Below, piece after piece: positions 1 to 5,720 of a DNA stretch of 5,733 bases. The notes beneath the pieces are model-generated. The model was given only the letters and a program-made list of their open reading frames with translations. It ran no database searches and was not told the DNA's origin. Each line of letters opens with the position of its first letter. Positions within the stretch are counted from its first letter, which is position 1. This DNA is from Clostridia bacterium. Lineage in GTDB: Bacteria; Bacillota; Clostridia; Christensenellales; Aristaeellaceae. Made by a program: the position numbers and the translations under genes. The stretch spans positions 1 through 5,733 of the forward strand of contig JAEDGL010000152.1 in NCBI GenBank assembly GCA_016297535.1. Direction: 5' to 3'.

Positions 1-53
1 TTAAAATCCGCCGCCCTATGGGATTGAGAGTTCGAGTCTCTTCGCCCCCACCA
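1..53 (+). tRNA. tRNA-Leu(UAA), 3' portion, truncated by window edge
   Basis: The window opens inside the anticodon loop: TTAAAA at 1-6 corresponds to tRNA positions 33-38, giving anticodon TAA at bases 2-4, which reads UUA leucine codons. The 3' half of the anticodon stem is TCCGC (7-11). A long class II variable arm follows at 12-25, with a CCC/GGG stem (14-16 with 20-22), as expected for Leu or Ser tRNAs. The T-arm stem is GAGAG/CTCTT (26-30 with 38-42) around a TTCGAGT loop. The 3' acceptor strand CGCCCCC (43-49), discriminator A50 and encoded CCA (51-53) complete it. The 5' half lies outside the window, so the acceptor pairing cannot be checked. Leucine identity rests on the anticodon, the class II arm and the A discriminator. 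Confidence 0.93.
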
Positions 54-54
54 G

Positions 55-107
55 AACTGGACGCTAATTTTGATACAATGGTATCACGATTTGTGTCCAG
101 TTTTTTT
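55..107 (+). terminator. Rho-independent terminator of the tRNA-Leu transcript
   Basis: AACTGGAC at 55-62 pairs with GTCCAGTT at 95-102, and the stem can be extended inward by a G-U and a C-G pair. A second small hairpin, TGATAC/GTATCA (71-76 with 81-86), sits inside the loop. A run of seven T follows at 101-107. It starts two bases after the tRNA CCA end, which is typical for a tRNA terminator. Confidence 0.75.
71..79 (+). promoter_or_regulatory. Possible extended -10 promoter for the Nudix gene set
   Basis: TGATACAAT matches the extended -10 pattern TGnTATAAT at all but one position. No convincing -35 box lies about 17 bases upstream, because that stretch is the tRNA 3' end. A start near base 86 would give a leader of about 50 bases before the Nudix GTG. 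No better promoter is visible between the tRNA and that gene. This is a weak call from sequence pattern only. Confidence 0.3.
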
Positions 108-137
108 GCACAAGGCAATCGGAGAAAGGGGAAGCGT

Positions 138-602
138 GTGAAACGGGAAATCAGAAATTCTGCCAAAGCACTTATCATCAGAGATGGCCAAATGGCCGCG
201 ATCAAAATCAGAGATGCCGGTGAAGAATGGTACATCATGCCCGGCGGAGGGCAGAATGCAGAAGAAATGCTTCAGGAAGCGGTTTGCCGGGAAGTGATGG
301 AAGAACTGGGCATTGCTGTAGCGTGCAATGAACTGCTCTTTGTTGTTGAAGGGGTTCACGGCGAGCGCTTTCATCGTGTTGATCTGATTTTTTCGTGTTC
401 GTTTATTGATACTGTACCGGGTGCGGTTCTTCATGGCGATACGAATCAGGTTGGCGTGGAATGGCTGGATCTTTCCACGCTTCATCTGCAGCCCTTATAT
501 CCCTCCAGCCTCAGACGGCAGATTATGAATTTTTACGAAGGAAAGCCCTATCGGGTTTATCTTGGCAACGAAGAGGCGGGAGACCCGGAATGTACCGAGT
601 GA
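138..602 (+). CDS. Nudix (MutT-family) hydrolase, substrate not predicted
   Basis: This is a 154-residue cytosolic protein of the size of a single Nudix domain. Such enzymes use Mg2+ to hydrolyse a nucleoside diphosphate linked to some moiety X. The Nudix box G-x5-E-x7-REU-x-EE-x-G-U is complete at residues 37-59: G37, E43, R51-E52-V53, E55-E56, G58, I59. The metal-binding glutamates are therefore all present. The start is the GTG at 138, chosen because AGGGG at 127-131 lies six bases upstream and the protein then opens directly into the first Nudix strand (AKALIIRDGQ). A longer reading frame from base 18 would begin inside the tRNA and is rejected. The C-terminal part has the GVEWLDL strand common in this family. 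The methyltransferase remnant follows after 42 bp and is probably on the same transcript. The substrate (nucleotide sugar, ADP-ribose, oxidised dNTP) cannot be read from the sequence. Confidence 0.92.
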   Translation: MKREIRNSAKALIIRDGQMAAIKIRDAGEEWYIMPGGGQNAEEMLQEAVCREVMEELGIAVACNELLFVVEGVHGERFHRVDLIFSCSFIDTVPGAVLHGDTNQVGVEWLDLSTLHLQPLYPSSLRRQIMNFYEGKPYRVYLGNEEAGDPECTE

Positions 603-644
603 CAGCGCCATCTGTACAGAGGTTCGTATGATGGAGGATATGAT

Positions 645-1322
645 ATGCCGGAGCGAAAGTATTATAACGCCTACGACGACCGTTATCGACAGGTGCATGA
701 GCAAAACCTGCAATGGTTTGGCGAAAATCCCTCTCCAATTGTAGCCTAAACCATTCGTGAATACCTGATTTCCCACCGCCACAAGATCCTTGAAATTGGC
801 TGTGGAGAAAGCCGGGACGCGTTTTCGCTGCTCAAACAGGGCTTTGATGTGGTGGCAACCGATGTATCCCCGGAGGCAATCGCCTTCTGCCAAAAGCGTA
901 TGCCTGATTACGCAGAGCGTTTTCAAGTACTTGACTGCGTTACGCAAAGGCTGAACGATTCGTTTGATTTCATTTATGCTGTGGCGGTTGTGCACATGTT
1001 GGTGCCGGATGAGGACAGAAACGCTTTTTACACCTTCATCCAAAAGCATTTAAAACGCGATGGCTTAGCGCTTATTTGCACCATGGGCGATGGCAACACC
1101 GAACGGAAAACCGATATTCGCACCGCGTTCGACCTTCACCACCGCATCCATGAGCAAACGGGAAAAAGCGTCCAAATTGCCAGCACCTCCTGTAGGATGG
1201 TCAACTTTCAGACCTTTGAAAAAGAATTGGAGCAAAACGGTTTTCTGCGGATCAAACAGGGGATTACCGCTGTGGAGCCGGACTTTCCACAGATGATGTT
1301 TGCCGTTGTGAGGAAAAAATGA
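645..1322 (+). pseudogene. Class I SAM-dependent methyltransferase, interrupted by in-frame TAA at codon 35
   Basis: The original gene starts at ATG 645, with GGAGG at 633-637 seven bases upstream. It reads MPERKYYNAYDDRYRQVHEQ and on to residue 34, then meets TAA at 747-749. The same frame resumes at once (TIREYLISHRHK) and stays open to the TGA at 1320-1322, giving 225 codons without any frameshift. After the stop come the SAM-binding motif I, EIGCGE (residues 50-55), an acidic residue at the end of strand 2 (D73 in VVATDVS), LDCV, and FDFIYAVAVVHML of the later Rossmann strands. The full product would be a cytosolic methyltransferase of unknown substrate. The only usable internal start, GTG 849, lies after motif I, so it could not give an active enzyme. 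A single change from GAA, CAA or another sense codon to TAA would explain the break. The domain is well kept, so the loss looks recent, or the stop is a sequence error. Upstream is the Nudix gene; downstream, 30 bp away, is the glycoasparaginase. Confidence 0.85.
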
Positions 1323-1352
1323 TAAACAGAACAAATGAAAAGGAGAATGCGG

Positions 1353-2276
1353 ATGTACGCCATTATCGGTACGTGGAAGATGAGCTTTGACGGCGTTTCG
1401 CAGGCTCATCAGCAGCTTGCGTCTGGCGCGGCTGCAGGGGATGCGGTACAGCATGCCATTATGAGTGTGGAGGACAATCCCGCCTACACATCCGTAGGCT
1501 ACGGAGGTTTGCCGGATCATGACGGTCATGTGATGACGGACGCGGCATACATGGATGGACATACCCTGCGTTTTGGAGCTGTACTCAGCGCTGAAAATAT
1601 TCAAAACCCGATTCGGGCGGCACGTTTGCTGTGCGGCCGCGAAACGAACTGTGTGCTGGCCGGTCGGGGCGCAGAGCTGTTTGCCATGGAAAAGGGATTA
1701 CCCATGCGCGATATGCGCACCGAAAACGCCATGAAACAGTGGCGAGAGGCGCTTCAGCAGGAAAATCGCAAGCTTGATGCCTATCACGAGCACGATACCG
1801 TCTGTGTGCTTGCCCTGGATGAAAAAGGCTCGCTGATTGCCGGCACCTCCACGTCCGGCCTGTTTCTGAAGCAGCCCGGACGCGTGGGCGATTCGCCGAT
1901 TGTTGGATCCGGTTTTTACTGCGATCAGCGTTATGGTGCCGCGGCTGCAACGGGGCTGGGGGAGGATATTATGCGCGGCTGCCTGTCCTACGAAATTGTG
2001 AGCCAGATGCGCGCGGGGCTATCGCCCCAAAAGGCGTGTGAAAATGCGGTTCAGGCGCTGTCCGGGCATAAAATGGATCTGGGAGAGGATGCCGGATCCA
2101 TCAGTGTCATCGCGCTTGCTCCAGATGGCGCCTATGGCGCGGCGACCACGCTGCCTGTGTTCCCGTTTGTGGCGGGAACTCCACATGGCGTGGCCATTTA
2201 TGCGGCAAGTCCTGCTCCGGCGGGAGGAATGGCGATCCGCAGAACCAATGCTGCCGAGATGGCAAAGGAGCCTTGA
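1353..2276 (+). CDS. N4-(beta-N-acetylglucosaminyl)-L-asparaginase (aspartylglucosaminidase-like Ntn hydrolase, peptidase family T2)
   Basis: This 307-residue protein belongs to the glycoasparaginase family, which splits the amide bond between GlcNAc and asparagine, the last linkage left when N-glycoproteins are degraded. Family members cut themselves before a threonine that becomes the N-terminal nucleophile. Here that residue is T149 in HDT (147-149), giving alpha (1-148) and beta (149-307) chains. Supporting motifs are GTW (6-8, Trp as in the substrate pocket of the human enzyme), GTSTSG (164-169), PGRVGDSP (175-182, with R177 and D180 matching the substrate-binding Arg and Asp) and AAATGLGE (197-204). 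No signal peptide is visible, so the enzyme is probably cytosolic and would act on imported glyco-asparagine or short glycopeptides. The start is ATG 1353, with AGGAG at 1341-1345 seven bases upstream; ATGs at 1335 and 1347 overlap or crowd that site. It is probably co-transcribed with the two genes before it and ends just ahead of the terminator at 2291. General isoaspartyl peptidase/asparaginase activity is a possible alternative, but the motifs favour the glycoasparaginase branch. Confidence 0.9.
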   Translation: MYAIIGTWKMSFDGVSQAHQQLASGAAAGDAVQHAIMSVEDNPAYTSVGYGGLPDHDGHVMTDAAYMDGHTLRFGAVLSAENIQNPIRAARLLCGRETNCVLAGRGAELFAMEKGLPMRDMRTENAMKQWREALQQENRKLDAYHEHDTVCVLALDEKGSLIAGTSTSGLFLKQPGRVGDSPIVGSGFYCDQRYGAAAATGLGEDIMRGCLSYEIVSQMRAGLSPQKACENAVQALSGHKMDLGEDAGSISVIALAPDGAYGAATTLPVFPFVAGTPHGVAIYAASPAPAGGMAIRRTNAAEMAKEP

Positions 2277-2290
2277 AAAAACGCATAATC

Positions 2291-2329
2291 AAAGCTCCGC
2301 TGCAAAACGCATTCGCAGCGGAGCTTTTT
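2291..2329 (+). terminator. Rho-independent terminator between convergent genes
   Basis: A perfect 13-bp stem (AAAGCTCCGCTGC at 2291-2303 with GCAGCGGAGCTTT at 2315-2327) encloses an 11-base loop and leads into TTTTT at 2325-2329. It lies 14 bases after the glycoasparaginase stop and ends 20 bases before the epimerase stop on the other strand. Read leftwards, the same stem has only AAGCTTT-side T residues and no long T-run right after it, so it should work best for the rightward transcript but may help stop the leftward one. Confidence 0.92.
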
Positions 2330-2348
2330 GTCATCCTTGAAATGGATA

Positions 2349-3554
2349 TTACTCTGCCAAAAGCTGGTTGATCATCTGATCCGCCATAATCAGGCAGCGG
2401 GGCAGGTGAAAGGGTCCCTTGAACGTGCTGCCCTTGGTGGAAGGCATGGTGGGCTTGCCATCGCGGCGCAGATAGCCGTACCATTCGCCGTTTTCGGGGT
2501 CGCTGAATACTTTCTGGCAATAATCCAGCGTTTTACAAAACCACTCGTAATACTTTTCATTGCCCGTATCGCGGTAAGCCATCAAACTGGCAATCAGAAT
2601 TTCGTTGTGGGGCCACCAGAGCTTCATATCATGCTCATAGGCTTCCGGGGGCAGGCCCTTGCAATCGATAAAGTACAGCAGGCCGCCAAACTCTTTATCC
2701 CATCCGGCGTTGATCGCGTAGTTGAATACATTCTGCGCCTTCTGGTGCAGCTCGCTATCCTGCGTATGATTGGCGTAATCCATCAAAAACCAGCTGCACT
2801 CAATATCATGGCCGGGGTTGACAATGCGGCCCTCGGTTACATCGCCGCGAAACTCGCCGTTGGGTCCCACGTTTTCCAGTGTGCAGCCCAGTTCGGGCTT
2901 GTGATGGTAGGCGAAAATATCGTGCACGCACACCTTTGAGCGTTCGTCATATTCAGCGGTATGGGCCGGGTCGCAGCGGCGAAGCACAGAGCACATATTC
3001 AGATAAATCATGGGCAAAGCCAGAGCGCGTCCGCTGCGTGTTTCGGGAATTGTTTTGGGTCCCATGCCGGTGGGATCCTCGATCAACCCCTGATACAGCT
3101 GCCAGAACAGCTCATAGGCAGAACGTGCGCGCAGAAGGTATTCTTCCTCATGGGTCAGTGCATAAAATTCGGCGTTGGCAACCGCATAGAAGCCCTCTGA
3201 GAAAAAATAGCGGCGCTGGCGCAGAGGCTTGCCATCGGCAGTTACGGTAAAGTACATCCGGTTGCCTGCCTCGTGGTTGATGCAGTGCTCCTCCATAAAA
3301 TCCAGACAGCTTTTGGCAAAGTCCAGCCAATCCTTGCGAATGCCGTATACGTTGCAAAGATGGGAATACGTCCATGCACAGCGGCCCTGCATCCACACGC
3401 TTTTGTCGGTGGAATAGAGCTTGCCATAGCGATCAAGGCAGGTGTAACAACCGCCATTTTCATGATCCCAACCGTTATTAACCCAAAAATCGGCGCAGCG
3501 CACGAGCTCTTCGCGAATCCATTGCTGCTGTGCAGCAAGCCTGGCTTTATCCAT
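2349..3554 (-). CDS. N-acylglucosamine 2-epimerase (AGE / renin-binding-protein family)
   Basis: This 401-residue protein is full length for the AGE family, an (alpha/alpha)6-barrel that interconverts N-acetylglucosamine and N-acetylmannosamine. Family motifs run in order: NNGWDHENGG near the N-terminus (26-35), VWMQGR with the conserved R58 (53-58), NPGHDIECSWFL with H249 and E252 (246-257), LWWPHNE with E318 (312-318), and FKGPFHLPRCL with H383 (378-388). H249 and H383 match the catalytic histidine pair described for mammalian and cyanobacterial enzymes, and the C-terminal block closely resembles renin-binding proteins. Cellobiose 2-epimerases share the fold and the GHDIE element, but the HLPRC end and the WWPHNE block favour AGE. 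Exact sugar specificity is inferred. No signal peptide is seen. The start is fixed by AAGGAGG (plus-strand 3564-3570), nine bases before the ATG; an upstream in-frame extension to 3689 runs through the promoter and is rejected. ManNAc made here could feed a sialic-acid route, or the reaction may run towards GlcNAc. No nan or nag gene is in view. Confidence 0.92.
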   Translation of the reverse strand: MDKARLAAQQQWIREELVRCADFWVNNGWDHENGGCYTCLDRYGKLYSTDKSVWMQGRCAWTYSHLCNVYGIRKDWLDFAKSCLDFMEEHCINHEAGNRMYFTVTADGKPLRQRRYFFSEGFYAVANAEFYALTHEEEYLLRARSAYELFWQLYQGLIEDPTGMGPKTIPETRSGRALALPMIYLNMCSVLRRCDPAHTAEYDERSKVCVHDIFAYHHKPELGCTLENVGPNGEFRGDVTEGRIVNPGHDIECSWFLMDYANHTQDSELHQKAQNVFNYAINAGWDKEFGGLLYFIDCKGLPPEAYEHDMKLWWPHNEILIASLMAYRDTGNEKYYEWFCKTLDYCQKVFSDPENGEWYGYLRRDGKPTMPSTKGSTFKGPFHLPRCLIMADQMINQLLAE

Positions 3555-3585
3555 GAAGCAATTCCTCCTTAACGTTGAAAAAAGA

Positions 3586-3613
3586 TTGTAATTGATTATA
3601 CCGCTTTTATACA
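3586..3613 (+). promoter_or_regulatory. Candidate promoter for the carbamoyltransferase-nucleoside hydrolase pair
   Basis: TTGTAA (3586-3591) and TATACA (3608-3613), with a 16-base spacer, each match the -35 and -10 consensus at four of six positions. TTGAAA (3575-3580) with TATACC (3597-3602) is an equally possible alternative. Both overlap the leftward epimerase promoter. The leader to the ATG at 3707 would be roughly 90 bases. No clear riboswitch or attenuator structure was found in it by eye. Confidence 0.35.
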
Positions 3614-3624
3614 TAAAAAGGCAA
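3595..3624 (-). promoter_or_regulatory. Sigma-70-type promoter for the epimerase gene
   Basis: On the minus strand a perfect -10 box TATAAT (plus-strand 3595-3600) is preceded, after an 18-base spacer, by TTGCCT (3619-3624), a four-of-six match to the -35 box. Transcription would begin near base 3588, giving a leader of about 35 bases that carries the AAGGAGG ribosome binding site. Confidence 0.65.
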
Positions 3625-3706
3625 GTGGGTCCGGCAGGGAAGACGTAAAACAATGTGGAATCTTTTTCAAGGAAACTGTCATTTGCCAATGAGGAGGCAT
3701 CAACCC

Positions 3707-4684
3707 ATGAAAAACAGAAGTTTTTTAACGCTGCTGGATTTCACGCCGGACGAAATACTGCGGCTGCTCGACTTGGCCGCGGATCTCAAAGCCAAAAAGA
3801 AAGCGGGTATTCCGCATCGCCTGTGCGAGGGAAAAACCATCGCCCTGATTTTTGAAAAAACGTCCACGCGTACCCGCTGCGCTTTCGAGGTGGCGGCGGC
3901 GGATCTGGGAATGACGGCGGTATATCTGGATCCAAGTGGAAGTCAGATTGGCAAAAAGGAGAGTATCGCCGATACGGCCCGCGTGCTTGGACGCATGTTT
4001 GACGGCATCGAATACCGCGGTTATGGACAGCAGCGCGTAGAGACGCTGGCAAAATACGCGGGCGTGCCTGTGTGGAATGGTCTGACCAACGAATACCATC
4101 CCACGCAGATTTTAGCGGATATGCTAACCATCCGCGAGCACTGCGGAAGCCTCAAGGGCCGCAAGCTGGTCTATATGGGAGACGCGCGCTACAACATGGG
4201 TAATTCGCTGATGATTGGTTGCGCCCAAATGGGCATGCACTTTGTTGCCTGCGCGCCCGAGCAGTATTTCCCCAACGCGGAGCTTGTGGACAGATGCCGG
4301 GCAATCGCGCAGCAAACCGGCGCCACGCTTTGCTTTGAAACCGATCCCGGGAAGGCGGTTGGCGGCGCTGACGTGATCTATACCGATGTATGGGTTTCCA
4401 TGGGCGAGCCGGAAAGCGTATGGGCGGACCGTATCAGAGAACTTACGCCATACCGGGTAACCATGAACCTGATGGAGCAGGCCGGCGAGCAATGCTTCTT
4501 TATGCATTGCCTACCTGCATTTCATGATCTGGAAACCACCGTTGGACGCGAAATATGGGATAAATTTGGGATCGATTGTATGGAAGTAACCGACGAGGTG
4601 TTCCAGAGCCAACGTTCTATCGTGTTTGACGAGGCGGAAAACCGCATGCACACCATCAAGGCGGTTATGGCAGCCACGCTGTAA
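3707..4684 (+). CDS. argF: Ornithine carbamoyltransferase (argF/arcB type)
   Basis: This 325-residue cytosolic enzyme, a trimer in the family, transfers the carbamoyl group between carbamoyl phosphate and ornithine to form citrulline and phosphate. The carbamoyl-phosphate loop is STRTR (53-57), followed by HPTQ (131-134). The ornithine side is shown by DARYNMGNS (159-167), D227 and SMG in DVWVSMGE (231-233). The catalytic cysteine lies in HCLP (267-270), and the C-terminus ends in the family's NRMHTIKAVM block. SMG argues against aspartate, putrescine or oxamate carbamoyltransferases. The whole sequence is close to the E. coli type. The start is ATG 3707, with GAGGAGG at 3691-3697 nine bases upstream; ATG 3689 overlaps this site. 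A nucleoside hydrolase follows after 36 bp. No other arg or arc gene is in the window, so biosynthetic (argF) and catabolic (arcB) roles cannot be told apart; the symbol denotes the activity only. Confidence 0.95.
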   Translation: MKNRSFLTLLDFTPDEILRLLDLAADLKAKKKAGIPHRLCEGKTIALIFEKTSTRTRCAFEVAAADLGMTAVYLDPSGSQIGKKESIADTARVLGRMFDGIEYRGYGQQRVETLAKYAGVPVWNGLTNEYHPTQILADMLTIREHCGSLKGRKLVYMGDARYNMGNSLMIGCAQMGMHFVACAPEQYFPNAELVDRCRAIAQQTGATLCFETDPGKAVGGADVIYTDVWVSMGEPESVWADRIRELTPYRVTMNLMEQAGEQCFFMHCLPAFHDLETTVGREIWDKFGIDCMEVTDEVFQSQRSIVFDEAENRMHTIKAVMAATL

Positions 4685-4720
4685 AAATGGTTTATCTGCA
4701 ACCGTGCAAAGGAGAAACTT

Positions 4721-5632
4721 ATGCTTACACAGGAACAACGTCTGAAAATGCTCGAATGCCCCTCCGAAAAGGTTGATCTGGTGCTTGACACCGATGCCTA
4801 TAACGAAATCGACGATCAGTTTGCTATTTCCTATGCCATCAGGGCCAATGAAAAGCTCAACCTGAAGGCACTGTATGCCGCGCCGTTTTTCAATCACCGT
4901 TCTCAAAACGCTGCTGACGGCATGGAGCGCAGCTATCAGGAAATCCTAAGGCTGCTTGCATTGTGCGGGGAAGCAACGCCCACCTTTCGTGGCTCCACAA
5001 CGTATCTGCCCGACGAGCATACGCCTGTTATTTCGGATGCGTCCAGGCATCTGATTGAGTTATCCAGAGGATACTCGCCTGTAAACCCGCTGTATGTGGC
5101 TGCCATTGGCGCCATCACAAATGTGGCTTCTGCGCTGCTCATGGCTCCAGAAATTGCGGATAACATGGTGGTTATCTGGCTTGGAGGCCATTCGCTGGAG
5201 TGGCCTGACAATGCCGAGTTCAACATAAAGCAGGATGTGGCCGCAGCTCGTGTGGTTTTTGGCTCCGGCGTGCCGCTGGTTATGTTGCCCTGCATGGGCG
5301 TGGTAAGTTCCTTTACTACAACCGGGCCGGAGCTTAACCACTGGCTCAAGGGCAAAAACGCCCTGTGCGATTATCTGATCAAGAACACGGTAGACGAGGT
5401 AAACACCTATGCAGAGGGCCGGGTGTGGAGCCGCGTTATCTGGGATGTTACTACCATTGGCTGGCTGCTAAACGATTCAGGCCGTTTTATGAACGAGAAG
5501 CTGATTCCCACTCCCATTCCCGAGTATGATCACCACTATGCGCAAAGTTCGTCCAGACCGCTTTGCAAATATGTATACCATATTCATCGAGATGCGCTGA
5601 TGGAAGACCTGTTTACCCATTTGATTCGCTGA
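4721..5632 (+). CDS. Nucleoside hydrolase (IUNH family) with Trp in place of the catalytic His
   Basis: This 303-residue protein has the usual length of the family, which cuts the N-glycosidic bond of ribonucleosides to give free base and ribose, using a bound Ca2+. The N-terminal metal/ribose motif is DTDAYNEIDDQFA (23-35), with D23, D25, D31 and D32; it is two residues longer than the common DTDPGIDDA form. IGAITNVA (129-136) holds the Ca-binding loop, NAEFN (164-168) supplies E166 and N168 for ribose contacts, and D242 in IWDVTT is the last Ca ligand. Position 241 is Trp, where IU-type enzymes of Crithidia and E. coli have His; the purine-specific Trypanosoma vivax enzyme also has Trp before this Asp. 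Purine preference is therefore an inference. No signal peptide is visible. AAAGGAG at 4708-4714 lies six bases before the ATG. The gene follows the carbamoyltransferase by 36 bp with no terminator between, so the two are probably an operon ending at the hairpin at 5643. Confidence 0.92.
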   Translation: MLTQEQRLKMLECPSEKVDLVLDTDAYNEIDDQFAISYAIRANEKLNLKALYAAPFFNHRSQNAADGMERSYQEILRLLALCGEATPTFRGSTTYLPDEHTPVISDASRHLIELSRGYSPVNPLYVAAIGAITNVASALLMAPEIADNMVVIWLGGHSLEWPDNAEFNIKQDVAAARVVFGSGVPLVMLPCMGVVSSFTTTGPELNHWLKGKNALCDYLIKNTVDEVNTYAEGRVWSRVIWDVTTIGWLLNDSGRFMNEKLIPTPIPEYDHHYAQSSSRPLCKYVYHIHRDALMEDLFTHLIR

Positions 5633-5642
5633 TCTGCAAATC

Positions 5643-5677
5643 AAAAACCCCGACGGATGTGCTCCGTCGGGGTTTTT
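5643..5677 (+). terminator. Strong Rho-independent terminator after the nucleoside hydrolase
   Basis: A perfect 15-bp stem (5643-5657 with 5663-5677) has a GC-rich core CCCCGACGGA/TCCGTCGGGG, a five-base TGTGC loop, A5 at its left end and T5 at its right end. It begins ten bases after the stop codon. The A-run makes it usable from the other strand too, so it may also stop leftward transcription entering from the right. Confidence 0.95.
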
Positions 5678-5693
5678 AGTTGTTTGCTTTAGC

Positions 5694-5720
5694 ACAACAA
5701 AACCACCAGCAGAGCTGGTG
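5694..5720 (-). terminator. Small hairpin, possible terminator of a leftward transcript
   Basis: CACCAGC (5704-5710) pairs with GCTGGTG (5714-5720) around a three-base loop. Read on the minus strand it is followed by GGTTTTGTTGT, a broken T-run. Read on the plus strand it is followed by purines, so it would not terminate rightward transcripts. It may belong to a convergent gene beyond the window edge, which cannot be seen. Confidence 0.4.

Noticed and set aside
1..107. tRNA 3' end as an integration (att) site for a mobile element
   Set aside because: tRNA-Leu ends are common integration sites, but I saw no direct repeat of the tRNA end elsewhere in the window, no integrase and no phage or island genes; the neighbours are ordinary metabolic genes.
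18..137. N-terminal extension of the Nudix protein from ATG 18
   Set aside because: It would start inside the tRNA, run through its terminator and lack a ribosome binding site; GTG 138 has a good site and fits the domain boundary.
747..749. Recoding of the stop as an amino acid
   Set aside because: Selenocysteine and the known alternative codes likely in such bacteria use TGA, not TAA, and other genes here end normally with TAA or TGA; recoding is not the simplest explanation.
495..1049. Minus-strand open frame of about 180 codons across the Nudix and methyltransferase genes
   Set aside because: It crosses two genes and their gap on the opposite strand, shows no domain and no translation signal.
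849..1322. Independent shorter methyltransferase starting at GTG 849
   Set aside because: This product lacks the SAM-binding motif I, which is encoded just upstream in the same frame, and there is no clear ribosome binding site; it is the tail of the broken gene.
2328..2939. Long plus-strand open frame of about 200 codons
   Set aside because: It is the antisense shadow of the epimerase gene, has no ribosome binding site of note, and matches no domain I recognise.
3555..3689. Epimerase extended upstream by 45 residues
   Set aside because: The extension would be translated from within the promoter region and lies upstream of a strong ribosome binding site placed for the ATG at 3554; family length fits 401 residues.
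3653..3706. Carbamoyltransferase extended upstream by 18 residues
   Set aside because: GAGGAGG at 3691-3697 is ideally spaced for ATG 3707, and the shorter protein aligns with the normal start of the family (NRSFLTLLDFT).
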